Shown piece after piece: positions 7,538-14,283 of a stretch of 24,094 nt of DNA. The notes under the pieces are model-generated. The model saw nothing but the letters and a program-made list of their open reading frames with translations, made no database searches and was not told the DNA's origin. The position numbers were made by a program, and so were the translations under genes. Within the stretch, counting starts at the first letter, position 1. Each line of letters starts with the position of its first letter. Source of the DNA: Bog-473 sp035483935 (lineage in GTDB: Bacteria > Actinomycetota > Acidimicrobiia > Acidimicrobiales > RAAP-2); contig DATHPK010000099.1 of assembly GCA_035483935.1 (NCBI GenBank), positions 1 to 24,094 of the forward strand, written 5' to 3'.

Positions 7538-7722
7538 GGTCGCCCGCTCGCCCGCTCGCTCGCCCGAACGCAGGATCGACATCGGGCACGGTGCCGCAAA
7601 CCCCGAAACGCGTCGGACGACGTGACGTCGGGCAACCCGCGCAACTCTCTTCCTACGAGGCGCAGAGACGCGCACGGGACAAGTACCCTGAGCACCGCAA
7701 GCGCCACTGGTGGGGAGGATCG

Positions 7723-7833
7723 ATGGGGCAGTCGCTCACAGGGGTTCGCGGAACCACGGTCAGGCCGCGGCACGCCCTGGCGCCGCGCGGTATCGATCAG
7801 GCCGACCTCGGCGGAGGCGCCTTCCACCCATGA
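7723..7833 (+). CDS. 36-codon leader ORF overlapping the MFS start (candidate)
   Basis: GGGGAGG (7712-7718) precedes an ATG at 7723 by 4 nt. The frame reads MGQSLTGVRGTTVRPRHALA and continues PRGIDQADLGGGAFHP, stopping at TGA 7831-7833. That stop overlaps the MFS ATG (7830-7832) as ATGA. A TACCCT hexamer at 7684-7689 could be the -10 box. The peptide has no recognisable domain. The Shine-Dalgarno is the best in the intergenic region, which makes translation plausible; termination-reinitiation would then feed the MFS gene. It could instead be an accidental ORF upstream of the MFS gene's own, distant GGAGG. Confidence 0.45.
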   Translation: MGQSLTGVRGTTVRPRHALAPRGIDQADLGGGAFHP

Positions 7834-9491
7834 CCAATTCCGGGACGGGGTCGGAACGCAGTTCGGCCGGGGGCTCCGTCCTCCTGACACTCGCGCTGGC
7901 TCAGTTCCTCATGGCACTGGACAGCTCGGTCATGAACGTGTCCATTGCCACCGTTGCCAAGGATCTCGGCACGACCGTGACCGGCATCCAGGTCGCGATC
8001 ACGCTCTACACGCTGGTCATGGCCGCCTTCATGATCACCGGCGGCAAGATCGGACAGATCCTCGGGCGGAAGCGCACGTTCATGATCGGGTGTGTCATCT
8101 ACGGCTGCGGCTCGGCCATGACGGCGCTGTCCCCCACGCTCCCCTTCCTGCTGGTGGGTTGGTCGGTGCTCGAGGGACTGGGTGCGGCGCTGATCCTGCC
8201 GGCCGTCGTCGCGCTCGTGGCGACGAACTTCGGGCCGTCCGAGCGTCCGCGCGCCTATGGCCTCGTCATGTCGGCCGCGGCCATCGCCGTCGCGGCCGGA
8301 CCGTTGATCGGAGGCCTCTTCACGACCTATGCGAGCTGGCGTTGGGTGTTCGCCGGCGAAGTCTTGCTGGTATTGGTGATCCTGGCGATGTCCCGCCGGA
8401 TGGTCGACAGCCCACCGGAGGAGGGGGTCAAGCTCGATCCGATCGGCACCGTCCTGTCGGCGGCGGGCCTCGGGATGGTGGTGTTCGGGATCGTCCGCGC
8501 CGGAACCTGGGGCTTCGTGCAACCGAAACCCGACGCCCCGCAATGGCTCGGGGCTTCACCCGTCATCTGGCTCATCCTGGGCGGGGCGGTCGTGGTCACC
8601 TTGTTCGTCGTGTGGGAGAACCGACGCCTGCAGGCAGGCAAGGGCGTCCTGATCGATCCGCACATGCTCAAGGTCCGTCAGCTCCAGGCGGGCTTGATCT
8701 CTTTCTTCTTCCAGTACCTGCTGCAGGCCGGGCTCTTCTTCGTCATCCCGCTTTTCTTGTCCGTCGCGCTCGGGCTCTCTGCCGTCGCCACCGGCGTGCG
8801 CCTGCTGCCACTCTCGCTCACAATCCTGGCTGCCGCAGCCGGCGTCCCCCGGCTGTTACCCACTGCTTCGCCCCGGAGGGTCGTACGCATCGGCTTCGCC
8901 CTGCTCGCCGCCGGCACCATCATCCTCGTGGCCGCACTCGACGCCGGTGCCGGGCCCGAGGTGGTGACGTGGCCTCTCCTGCTGGCCGGACTCGGCGTCG
9001 GGAGTCTCGCCTCGCAATTGGGGAGCGTCACCGTCTCGTCGGTGCCCACCTCGAAAAGCGGCGAGGTGGGCGGGATCCAGAACACCGTGATGTATCTCGG
9101 CGCTTCGGTCGGCACCGCCCTCTCGGGGACGATCTTGATCGCAGTCCTGACCACGACGTTCTTGGGGAACGTGGCCAACGATCCCGCCGTCCCGCAGGCG
9201 ATGTCGTCGCAGGCGCAGGTGCAACTCTCGGCCGGCATCCCATTCGTGAGCGATGCCGACCTCGGGGCCACTCTGGAGAAAGCCGGGGTACCGCAGGACA
9301 CGGCACAGGCCATCGTCGACGACAACGCGTCGGCACGGCTCAACGGGCTGCGCGCGGCCCTGTCGGTGCTGGCCCTCTTGGCGCTGCTGGCGCTCGCCGC
9401 GACGCGGCGGTTGCCCACCGAACAGCCCGGTGCGGACGAGGCTGAGCCCGACCCAGCGGGAGGCGAGGAACTCAGTCCCGCCGCAGGCTGA
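7830..9491 (+). CDS. DHA2-type MFS drug exporter, 14 TM
   Basis: A 553-residue inner-membrane proton antiporter of the EmrB/QacA group. TM1 carries ALDSSVMNVSIATVAKDLG, the D1-type motif of DHA2 exporters. Motif A-like GGKIGQILGRKRTFMIG follows TM2, and motif C-like SAAAIAVAAGPLIGG in TM5 marks antiporters. The large loop before the last TM (about residues 445-510) and the length fit 14 TM. The start MTNSGTGSERSSAGGSVLL is chosen because it has a short hydrophilic lead-in to TM1; in-frame codons back to 7710 lack support. Its own GGAGG (7813-7817) is 12 nt away, which is far, and it overlaps a leader ORF stop as ATGA. The 3' end overlaps the convergent zinc-ribbon gene by 20 bp. Substrate unknown. 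Confidence 0.92.
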   Translation: MTNSGTGSERSSAGGSVLLTLALAQFLMALDSSVMNVSIATVAKDLGTTVTGIQVAITLYTLVMAAFMITGGKIGQILGRKRTFMIGCVIYGCGSAMTALSPTLPFLLVGWSVLEGLGAALILPAVVALVATNFGPSERPRAYGLVMSAAAIAVAAGPLIGGLFTTYASWRWVFAGEVLLVLVILAMSRRMVDSPPEEGVKLDPIGTVLSAAGLGMVVFGIVRAGTWGFVQPKPDAPQWLGASPVIWLILGGAVVVTLFVVWENRRLQAGKGVLIDPHMLKVRQLQAGLISFFFQYLLQAGLFFVIPLFLSVALGLSAVATGVRLLPLSLTILAAAAGVPRLLPTASPRRVVRIGFALLAAGTIILVAALDAGAGPEVVTWPLLLAGLGVGSLASQLGSVTVSSVPTSKSGEVGGIQNTVMYLGASVGTALSGTILIAVLTTTFLGNVANDPAVPQAMSSQAQVQLSAGIPFVSDADLGATLEKAGVPQDTAQAIVDDNASARLNGLRAALSVLALLALLALAATRRLPTEQPGADEAEPDPAGGEELSPAAG

Positions 9492-9867
9492 CGCTGCACC
9501 ACGCGCGCTTGCGGCACACGGGGCACGTCATCCGATGGTCGAAGCGACCACGCGGCAACCACACTCCGACCGGGAATTGGAAGATCAGCAGGTCCAGAAC
9601 CCCGACGTGCGAGCGGTTCTGGCAGCGCTGGCACACCACGGTGAACGAGCCGCGGTGGGCCAGCGGGTTGCCCGACGTCGCGAGCAGGCTGTCGGGCTCG
9701 GCCCGGGCGCCCGAGAAGAGCGCCCGCTTGCCGACCGGCAACGCGACCGTCGATCCCAGCGCCCGTCCCTGCGCACCACCTTGGCGGTCGGACGGCACCC
9801 AGAAAAGAGCCCGCTTTCCGAGCGGGTCGGGCGACTTGTCGCGTGGGCCGTCCGCCACGTCAGGCAC
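9472..9867 (-). CDS. Zinc-ribbon protein with duplicated GKRALF motif, overlapping parA-like gene
   Basis: A 131-residue protein from GTG 9867, or 128 from GTG 9858. The first GTG lies inside the end of the ParA gene (stop 9862-9860); the second begins 1 nt after that stop. Either way translation should be coupled. Two copies of GKRALF occur, PLGKRALFWVPSD (about residues 15-27) and PVGKRALFSGARA (about 44-56). The C-terminal half has CxxC pairs Cys79/Cys82 (VVCQRCQNRS) and Cys115/Cys118 (MTCPVCRKRAWC), a zinc ribbon, with a hydrophobic GVLDLLIFQFPVGVWLP stretch between them. I believe similar proteins sit next to ParA in other actinobacteria, but no function is known to me. The 3' end overlaps the convergent MFS gene by 20 bp. 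Confidence 0.75.
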   Translation of the reverse strand: MPDVADGPRDKSPDPLGKRALFWVPSDRQGGAQGRALGSTVALPVGKRALFSGARAEPDSLLATSGNPLAHRGSFTVVCQRCQNRSHVGVLDLLIFQFPVGVWLPRGRFDHRMTCPVCRKRAWCSVSLRRD

Positions 9868-10636
9868 TCTGCATCGCGTCGTAGACCTTGATCGAGAGCG
9901 AGCGGTAGGCGACCGCCCCGGGCGACGACGGCGCATGTTGCAGCACGGAACGGCCCAAGCCGGGCGCCTCGGCGAACCTGACGGACTTCGGGACGGGAGG
10001 TTCGAAGAGCGGTAGTCCATAGCGGTCCTCTACCTCGGAGAGCACCTGGCGCGCATGCGTCGTGCGGCTGTCGAACATGGTGGGGATGACCCCGAGCACG
10101 CGGAGCTTCTCGTTGGCGAACTGGCGCACGTCCTCCACCGTCTCGAGCAACTGGCCGACTCCACGGTGACTGAGCGCCTCGCACTGCAGCGGCACGATGA
10201 CCGCCTCAGCCGCTGTGAGCCCGTTGATGGTGAGCACCCCGAGCGAGGGTGGGCAGTCGATGAACACGGCCTCGTAGTCCTGCACGACGGGGAGGAGCGC
10301 TCGGGCCAGTACGTGCTCACGTCCGGTCCGGCTGAGCAGATGCACCTCGGCCCCGGCCAGATCGATCGTCGCGGGGACGAGGTCCAACCCTCCCGGGATC
10401 CCGGGAACGTTCTGCACGACATCGGAGAGTCGTGCCCGGCGAACGAGGACGTCGTGCAACGACGTGCCCAACCCGTCCGGGTCGAACCCGAGGGAGTAGG
10501 TGAGGCACGCTTGCGGGTCGAGATCGACGACGAGGGTCCGCTTGCCTCGTTCGGCCAGCGCGACACCCAGACATTGCACGGTGGTGGTCTTGGCCACGCC
10601 TCCCTTTTGGTTGGCGACCGCTATCACCTTGACCAT
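9860..10636 (-). CDS. ParA/Soj-family ATPase
   Basis: A 258-residue cytosolic ATPase of the ParA/MinD group, which form ATP-dependent sandwich dimers on DNA or other surfaces to position cargo. The deviant Walker A is KGGVAKTT at 11-18 (signature Lys11), switch I is VVDLDPQACLT, Walker B VFIDCPPSLG, and EAVIVPLQCEALSHRGV follows. The length is that of stand-alone ParA without the N-terminal HTH of plasmid type Ia ParA. No parB lies beside it, so it is probably an orphan ParA with another cargo; the overlapping zinc-ribbon protein is the obvious partner candidate. No Shine-Dalgarno, but TAGACT ends 6 nt before the ATG, consistent with a leaderless message. Confidence 0.93.
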   Translation of the reverse strand: MVKVIAVANQKGGVAKTTTVQCLGVALAERGKRTLVVDLDPQACLTYSLGFDPDGLGTSLHDVLVRRARLSDVVQNVPGIPGGLDLVPATIDLAGAEVHLLSRTGREHVLARALLPVVQDYEAVFIDCPPSLGVLTINGLTAAEAVIVPLQCEALSHRGVGQLLETVEDVRQFANEKLRVLGVIPTMFDSRTTHARQVLSEVEDRYGLPLFEPPVPKSVRFAEAPGLGRSVLQHAPSSPGAVAYRSLSIKVYDAMQSA

Positions 10637-10642
10637 CGCCCG

Positions 10643-10648
10643 AGTCTA
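10643..10648 (-). promoter_or_regulatory. Putative leaderless -10 box (TAGACT) of parA-like gene
   Basis: On the minus strand TAGACT is followed by CGGGCG and the ATG at 10636. The 6-nt spacing puts the expected transcription start on or next to the A of ATG. This also fixes the ParA start. No strong -35 box is visible. The upstream DUF3089 gene ends 69 nt before the -10 box. Confidence 0.45.
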
Positions 10649-10717
10649 TGACTGCCGCCTCGGGCACACCTTTTTCGCAGTGCCGATCGTTCTCTCACGC
10701 CCGTGTACGGCGCGGCC

Positions 10718-11893
10718 TCAATGGTACGCGGCCTCCTCGAAGGCCACGTCCAGCAAGAGATTGCCGAGGGCGAGGTTCATATCGTCGAGGTGATACCCCC
10801 ACATCGGGCCTTCGTCGGTCACCGACGGCCGATCGTCGCGCGCCGGCGGGAGGATGCGGTCGACCTGCAACCAGCCGGCACCGCCGCGCGTCATGCACTT
10901 GGCCGTATAGAGGTCGGGAAAGGCCGACCACGGTGTCGTGACCCCGGCCGCCTGATGCACGACCGTCGGGTACATGGGGACCAGATCGCCGGTCCCCGAC
11001 GTGAACGTCACCGGGTTGACGCACGCCACCTGTTGCCCGCGACCGGTCGTCTGTCCCGACTGGATGCTCACGCCCTGACCCGGCCGGCCGACGACCGCGT
11101 CGCGCCCGGGCTCTGAGGCAAAGGTGGAATAGGCGATGACACAGCCGGTCTCGAGTGCCGACGCACACGTCGGGATGTGATGGAAGCTCCCTCCGACGTC
11201 GCTTCCCTTCGCCACCTGGACGTTGCCCCCGAGGATGATGGCCGATACCAGCTTCTTGCGCAGCCGGGCCGACGGGTCGATCTGCGTGCGCAACAACCTG
11301 ATCAGCATGGCTGCGCCCTGTGAGTGACCGATGAAGACCACGGGCCGACCGTCGTTGTCATGGGCGAGGTAGTCCTTCCACGCGGCGAGCAGACTGCCGT
11401 AGGCGGTTGCGATCACCTGCGGAGTGAAGGCTTCACCGTCTTCGAGAGCGGCCTTGGTCGCCTGCCGGTACATCGGCGCCCACACGTTGCACATCGACGA
11501 GAATTGAGACGCCTGACCGACCGCAATGTCGGTCTCTTCCTTCTGGACCGCGAGATCGGAGTTCAGGCTCGGCTCCGCCGACACGGTCGGATAGACGTAG
11601 AAGCAGTCGAAGCTCTTGGCTCGGGACGTCACGGAGGTCGAGAAAGCGGACTTGGTGAAGTTCACCCCGACGCTGGTCGTCGTCCGGGCAGAGGTGCACG
11701 GATCGGAGGCCGCGCCGGGACGGCACAACCAAACGGTGTGCGACGAGGTCTGAAGGGGGCGCAGGGAAGCCGCCGCCGGCGCCAAGGGGAGCGCTGCCGC
11801 CAGAACGAACACCGTCACGAGCCACACGCACGCCGTGATGCAAGCATGGTGGCGTCGGAGGGGGCGACGAGCGATTTCGATGGCCGTCGTCAT
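10718..11893 (-). CDS. Secreted DUF3089 alpha/beta-hydrolase-like protein
   Basis: A 391-residue exported protein. Residues 14-43 form a Sec signal (basic RRPLRRHH, then ITACVWLVTVFVLAAALPLAPAAA). DUF3089 features follow: WLCRPG at 55-60, FDCFYVYPTVS at 95-105, and the nucleophile elbow FIGHSQGA with Ser191. WGYHLDDMNLALGNL near the C terminus has the His expected for the triad and the usual terminal pattern. An esterase or lipase-like activity in the cell envelope or medium is likely, but the substrate is unknown. The ATG at 11893 is chosen over an upstream in-frame ATG at 12040 because it begins the signal peptide and has AAAGG 6 nt upstream. TAACCT (minus strand, 11953-11948 region) may be the -10 box. 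Divergent from an MFS gene. Confidence 0.88.
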   Translation of the reverse strand: MTTAIEIARRPLRRHHACITACVWLVTVFVLAAALPLAPAAASLRPLQTSSHTVWLCRPGAASDPCTSARTTTSVGVNFTKSAFSTSVTSRAKSFDCFYVYPTVSAEPSLNSDLAVQKEETDIAVGQASQFSSMCNVWAPMYRQATKAALEDGEAFTPQVIATAYGSLLAAWKDYLAHDNDGRPVVFIGHSQGAAMLIRLLRTQIDPSARLRKKLVSAIILGGNVQVAKGSDVGGSFHHIPTCASALETGCVIAYSTFASEPGRDAVVGRPGQGVSIQSGQTTGRGQQVACVNPVTFTSGTGDLVPMYPTVVHQAAGVTTPWSAFPDLYTAKCMTRGGAGWLQVDRILPPARDDRPSVTDEGPMWGYHLDDMNLALGNLLLDVAFEEAAYH

Positions 11894-12119
11894 CCCCTGC
11901 CTTTCTCTCAGGATCGCGAGCTCCGCCCGAGCCCGAATTGGCGCCAGGTTAGGACTGCGATGAAGTGAATTCGGCGCGGTGCTCCCCCGCCCTGTGGTGT
12001 TCGGCCCGGAGCCCGCATCCCAGCGCCTAGGGTCAGTCACGGAGTCGAGCAGTGATGCCGGCCGGTCGCCACCCTGTCACCGCTCCGCCCGAGGACGTCG
12101 TGGAAGGAGAAGGAACGCG

Positions 12120-13589
12120 GTGGCAGCGCACCGACTGAACCAGAAGATCGTGGTCGGTGCCGTGTTCGTGTCGGCGATGTTCATGAACATCATGGACATC
12201 ACGATCGTCAACGTGGCGCTCCCGACGATCGGCCGCGACTTCCACATCGAGCCCACGGCGGTGGACGGTGTCGTCATCGCGTATCTCGTGAGCCTGGCCG
12301 TCTTCATCCCCGCCTCGGGGTGGCTGGGCGACCGCTTCGGCGGCAAACGCGTGCTTCTTGTGGCGATCGCCGTGTTCACCTTGGGATCCGTTCTGTGCGG
12401 CCTGGCCCAAGACATGACCCAGCTCGTCGCGTTCCGCGTCCTGCAGGGCGCCGGCGGCGGAATGATGGCTCCGGTCGGGATGGCCATGCTGTTCCGGGTC
12501 TTCCCTCCGGCGGAGCGGGTTCGGGCAGCCAGCATCCTCACCGTGCCGACGACCATGGCGCCCGCCATCGGTCCCGTGCTCGGGGGCCTCCTCGTGACGA
12601 GCCTCAGCTGGCGCTGGGTCTTCTTCGTCAACCTGCCGCTCGGGATCCTGGCGATCACGTTCGGCGCGCTCTTCCTCGAGCGCATGAGCACGACCGACCC
12701 GGGTCGGCTCGACCTGCGCGGCTGGGTGCTCGGAGGCGCGGGACTCGGTCTCCTGATGTACGGCGTCTCCACCGGTCCGATCGATTCCTGGTCGTCGACG
12801 TCCGTGATCGTCTCGTGCGCCGTGGGGACCGCCCTGCTGGCCGTCTTTGCGATCGTCGAACTCCGCACACGTCAGCCCATGGTTGACCTGCACCTGCTCT
12901 CGGGGAGGCTGTTCCGCTCCACGAGCCTGATCATGTTCGTGGCCGCCGCCGCGTTCCTCGGGATGCTCTACCTGATACCTCTCTACTTCCAGGACGCCCG
13001 CGGGCTGACCCCGCTGCAGTCCGGCTTGTCCACGTTCCCAGAGGCGTTCGGGGTCATGATCGGAGCACAGTTCGCAAGCCGGCTGATCTATCCGCGCGTC
13101 GGGCCGCGCCGCCACATCACCGCAGGCCTCCTCGGGCTGGCGGCCTCCACATTGGTATTGACCCAGATCACCGTCACGACGAACCTGTGGCTGATCCGCG
13201 GAATCATGTTCGTCCTCGGCTGGATGATGGCTCAGGTCATGGTGCCCAACCAGGCCGCTTCCTTCGCGATGATCACCACCGACTCCATGGGCCGGGCGTC
13301 GACCTTCTTCAACACGATGCGCCAGGTGGGAAGCGCCACCGGCGTGGCCATCCTCTCGACGGTGCTCATCGGGGTCGGCTCGGCGACCGCGTCGGGTGGC
13401 GCCGTGAAACCCGACATGACCGCCTACCACCTGGCCTTCTTCACCTCTGCCCTGTTCGCCCTCGTCGGGGTCGTCTTTTCCCTCCGGATCCACGACAGCG
13501 ACGCAGCCGAGACAATCGTGCCCCCACGCAAGCGGGAGCGACAGGTCGGGCGCAGTGCAGTCGCCGTTCCCGAAGGCACTCCCGCGTGA
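12120..13589 (+). CDS. DHA2-type MFS exporter, EmrB/QacA-like
   Basis: A 489-residue inner-membrane antiporter. TM1 has MNIMDITIVNVALPTIGRDF, the DHA2 signature; motif A SGWLGDRFGGKRVLL follows TM2, and motif C VPTTMAPAIGPVLGGLL lies in TM5. About 14 TM segments are predicted by eye. The GTG start at 12120 is chosen because AAGGAGAAGGA precedes it and the product begins MAAHRLNQKIVVGAVFV; upstream in-frame codons encode Arg-rich nonsense. TAGGGT at 12028-12033 is a possible -10 box. The stop overlaps the LOG gene start (GTGA at 13586-13589), so the two are one transcription unit. It is distinct in sequence from the MFS gene at 7830, not a recent duplicate. Confidence 0.92.
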   Translation: MAAHRLNQKIVVGAVFVSAMFMNIMDITIVNVALPTIGRDFHIEPTAVDGVVIAYLVSLAVFIPASGWLGDRFGGKRVLLVAIAVFTLGSVLCGLAQDMTQLVAFRVLQGAGGGMMAPVGMAMLFRVFPPAERVRAASILTVPTTMAPAIGPVLGGLLVTSLSWRWVFFVNLPLGILAITFGALFLERMSTTDPGRLDLRGWVLGGAGLGLLMYGVSTGPIDSWSSTSVIVSCAVGTALLAVFAIVELRTRQPMVDLHLLSGRLFRSTSLIMFVAAAAFLGMLYLIPLYFQDARGLTPLQSGLSTFPEAFGVMIGAQFASRLIYPRVGPRRHITAGLLGLAASTLVLTQITVTTNLWLIRGIMFVLGWMMAQVMVPNQAASFAMITTDSMGRASTFFNTMRQVGSATGVAILSTVLIGVGSATASGGAVKPDMTAYHLAFFTSALFALVGVVFSLRIHDSDAAETIVPPRKRERQVGRSAVAVPEGTPA

Positions 13590-14164
13590 CGCCCGCGCCG
13601 GCCGTCTGCGTGTTCTGCGGGTCGGGCCCCGGCGTCAATCCCGCCTTTACCGATGCGGCGGCGGCCTTCGGCCGCGGCCTGGCCGAACGTGGCGCAGCGC
13701 TTGTCTACGGAGGCGCGTCGATCGGCCTGATGGGCGTGGTGGCGGATGCCGTAATCGAGGCGGGTGGCCGTGCGACGGGAGTCATCACCCAGGCTCTCGC
13801 CGGCCACGAAATCGCGCACTCGTCGTTGAGCGACCTGCACGTCGTGTCCACGATGCACGAGCGCAAGGCCATGATGTCCTCGCTCTCCGACGCCTTCGCG
13901 ATGCTCCCCGGCGGCTTCGGCACCCTGGAGGAGTTCATGGAATCCGTGACCTGGGCGCAGCTCGGCCTCCACGACAAGCGTTGCGGCATCCTCAACGTTG
14001 ACGGTTTCTTCGACGACCTGTTGGACTTCGTCGATCATGCCGTGGCCGAAAACTTCATCAAGGCCAGGTACCGTGACCAACTGGTCGTCGCCAAGGACGC
14101 GACAGCGTTGCTCGACTCGCTGGTCGGGCCTGCGCGGAGTCAGGGTCAGGTCGTCGTCAGGTAG
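13586..14164 (+). CDS. LOG family protein (TIGR00730; nucleoside 5'-monophosphate phosphoribohydrolase-like)
   Basis: A 192-residue cytosolic Rossmann-fold enzyme. The family hydrolyses the N-glycosidic bond of nucleoside monophosphates (for example cytokinin riboside 5'-monophosphates, AMP), releasing base and ribose 5-phosphate. It starts PAVCVFCGSGPGVNP, then LVYGGASIGLMGVVADAV (about 39-57), HERKAMM with catalytic-type Arg93, and LPGGFGTLEE (107-116), the diagnostic motif with Glu116. Length is normal. The GTG start at 13586 overlaps the MFS stop by 4 bp (GTGA) and has GAAGG about 11 nt upstream, so translation is coupled to the exporter. The long in-frame upstream extension is not coding. 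Whether it acts on cytokinin precursors or on housekeeping nucleotides cannot be told. Confidence 0.93.
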   Translation: MTPAPAVCVFCGSGPGVNPAFTDAAAAFGRGLAERGAALVYGGASIGLMGVVADAVIEAGGRATGVITQALAGHEIAHSSLSDLHVVSTMHERKAMMSSLSDAFAMLPGGFGTLEEFMESVTWAQLGLHDKRCGILNVDGFFDDLLDFVDHAVAENFIKARYRDQLVVAKDATALLDSLVGPARSQGQVVVR

Positions 14165-14283
14165 AGGATCGGCCCGGCCGCTGCTGTCGAGAACAGCACG
14201 ACGTCACGATCGCTTCGAGCGAGCTCGGAACCGGTGCCCCCGGTGCCCTTTTGGTTGCCGGCCGCCACCGCACGCCGGACGAC

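Noticed and set aside
7541..7570. CGCTCGCC-rich low-complexity stretch after tetR, considered as a repeat array
   Set aside because: Imperfect and only about 25 bp long; compatible with simple GC slippage, with no regular spacers.
7622..9445. 607-codon plus-strand frame overlapping the first MFS gene
   Set aside because: Arg/His-rich out-of-frame reading of the exporter; the competing frame has 14 TM segments and MFS motifs.
11894..12040. Upstream ATG adding 49 residues to the DUF3089 protein
   Set aside because: It would bury the signal peptide inside the protein; the ATG at 11893 has a spaced AAAGG.
12033..13493. 486-codon minus-strand frame opposite the MFS gene
   Set aside because: Highly polar Glu/Arg/Gly/His-rich translation, mirror of the transmembrane codons; no start signal or domain.
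13187..13585. N-terminal extension of the LOG protein
   Set aside because: It is the wrong frame of the MFS 3' end; the GTG at 13586 starts the conserved LOG N terminus.
14182..14252. Short hairpins between LOG and FkbM genes (TGCTGT/ACAGCA; ACCGG/CCGGT then a run of four T)
   Set aside because: Stems are only 5-6 bp and the T-run is offset from the stem, so a bidirectional terminator cannot be claimed.
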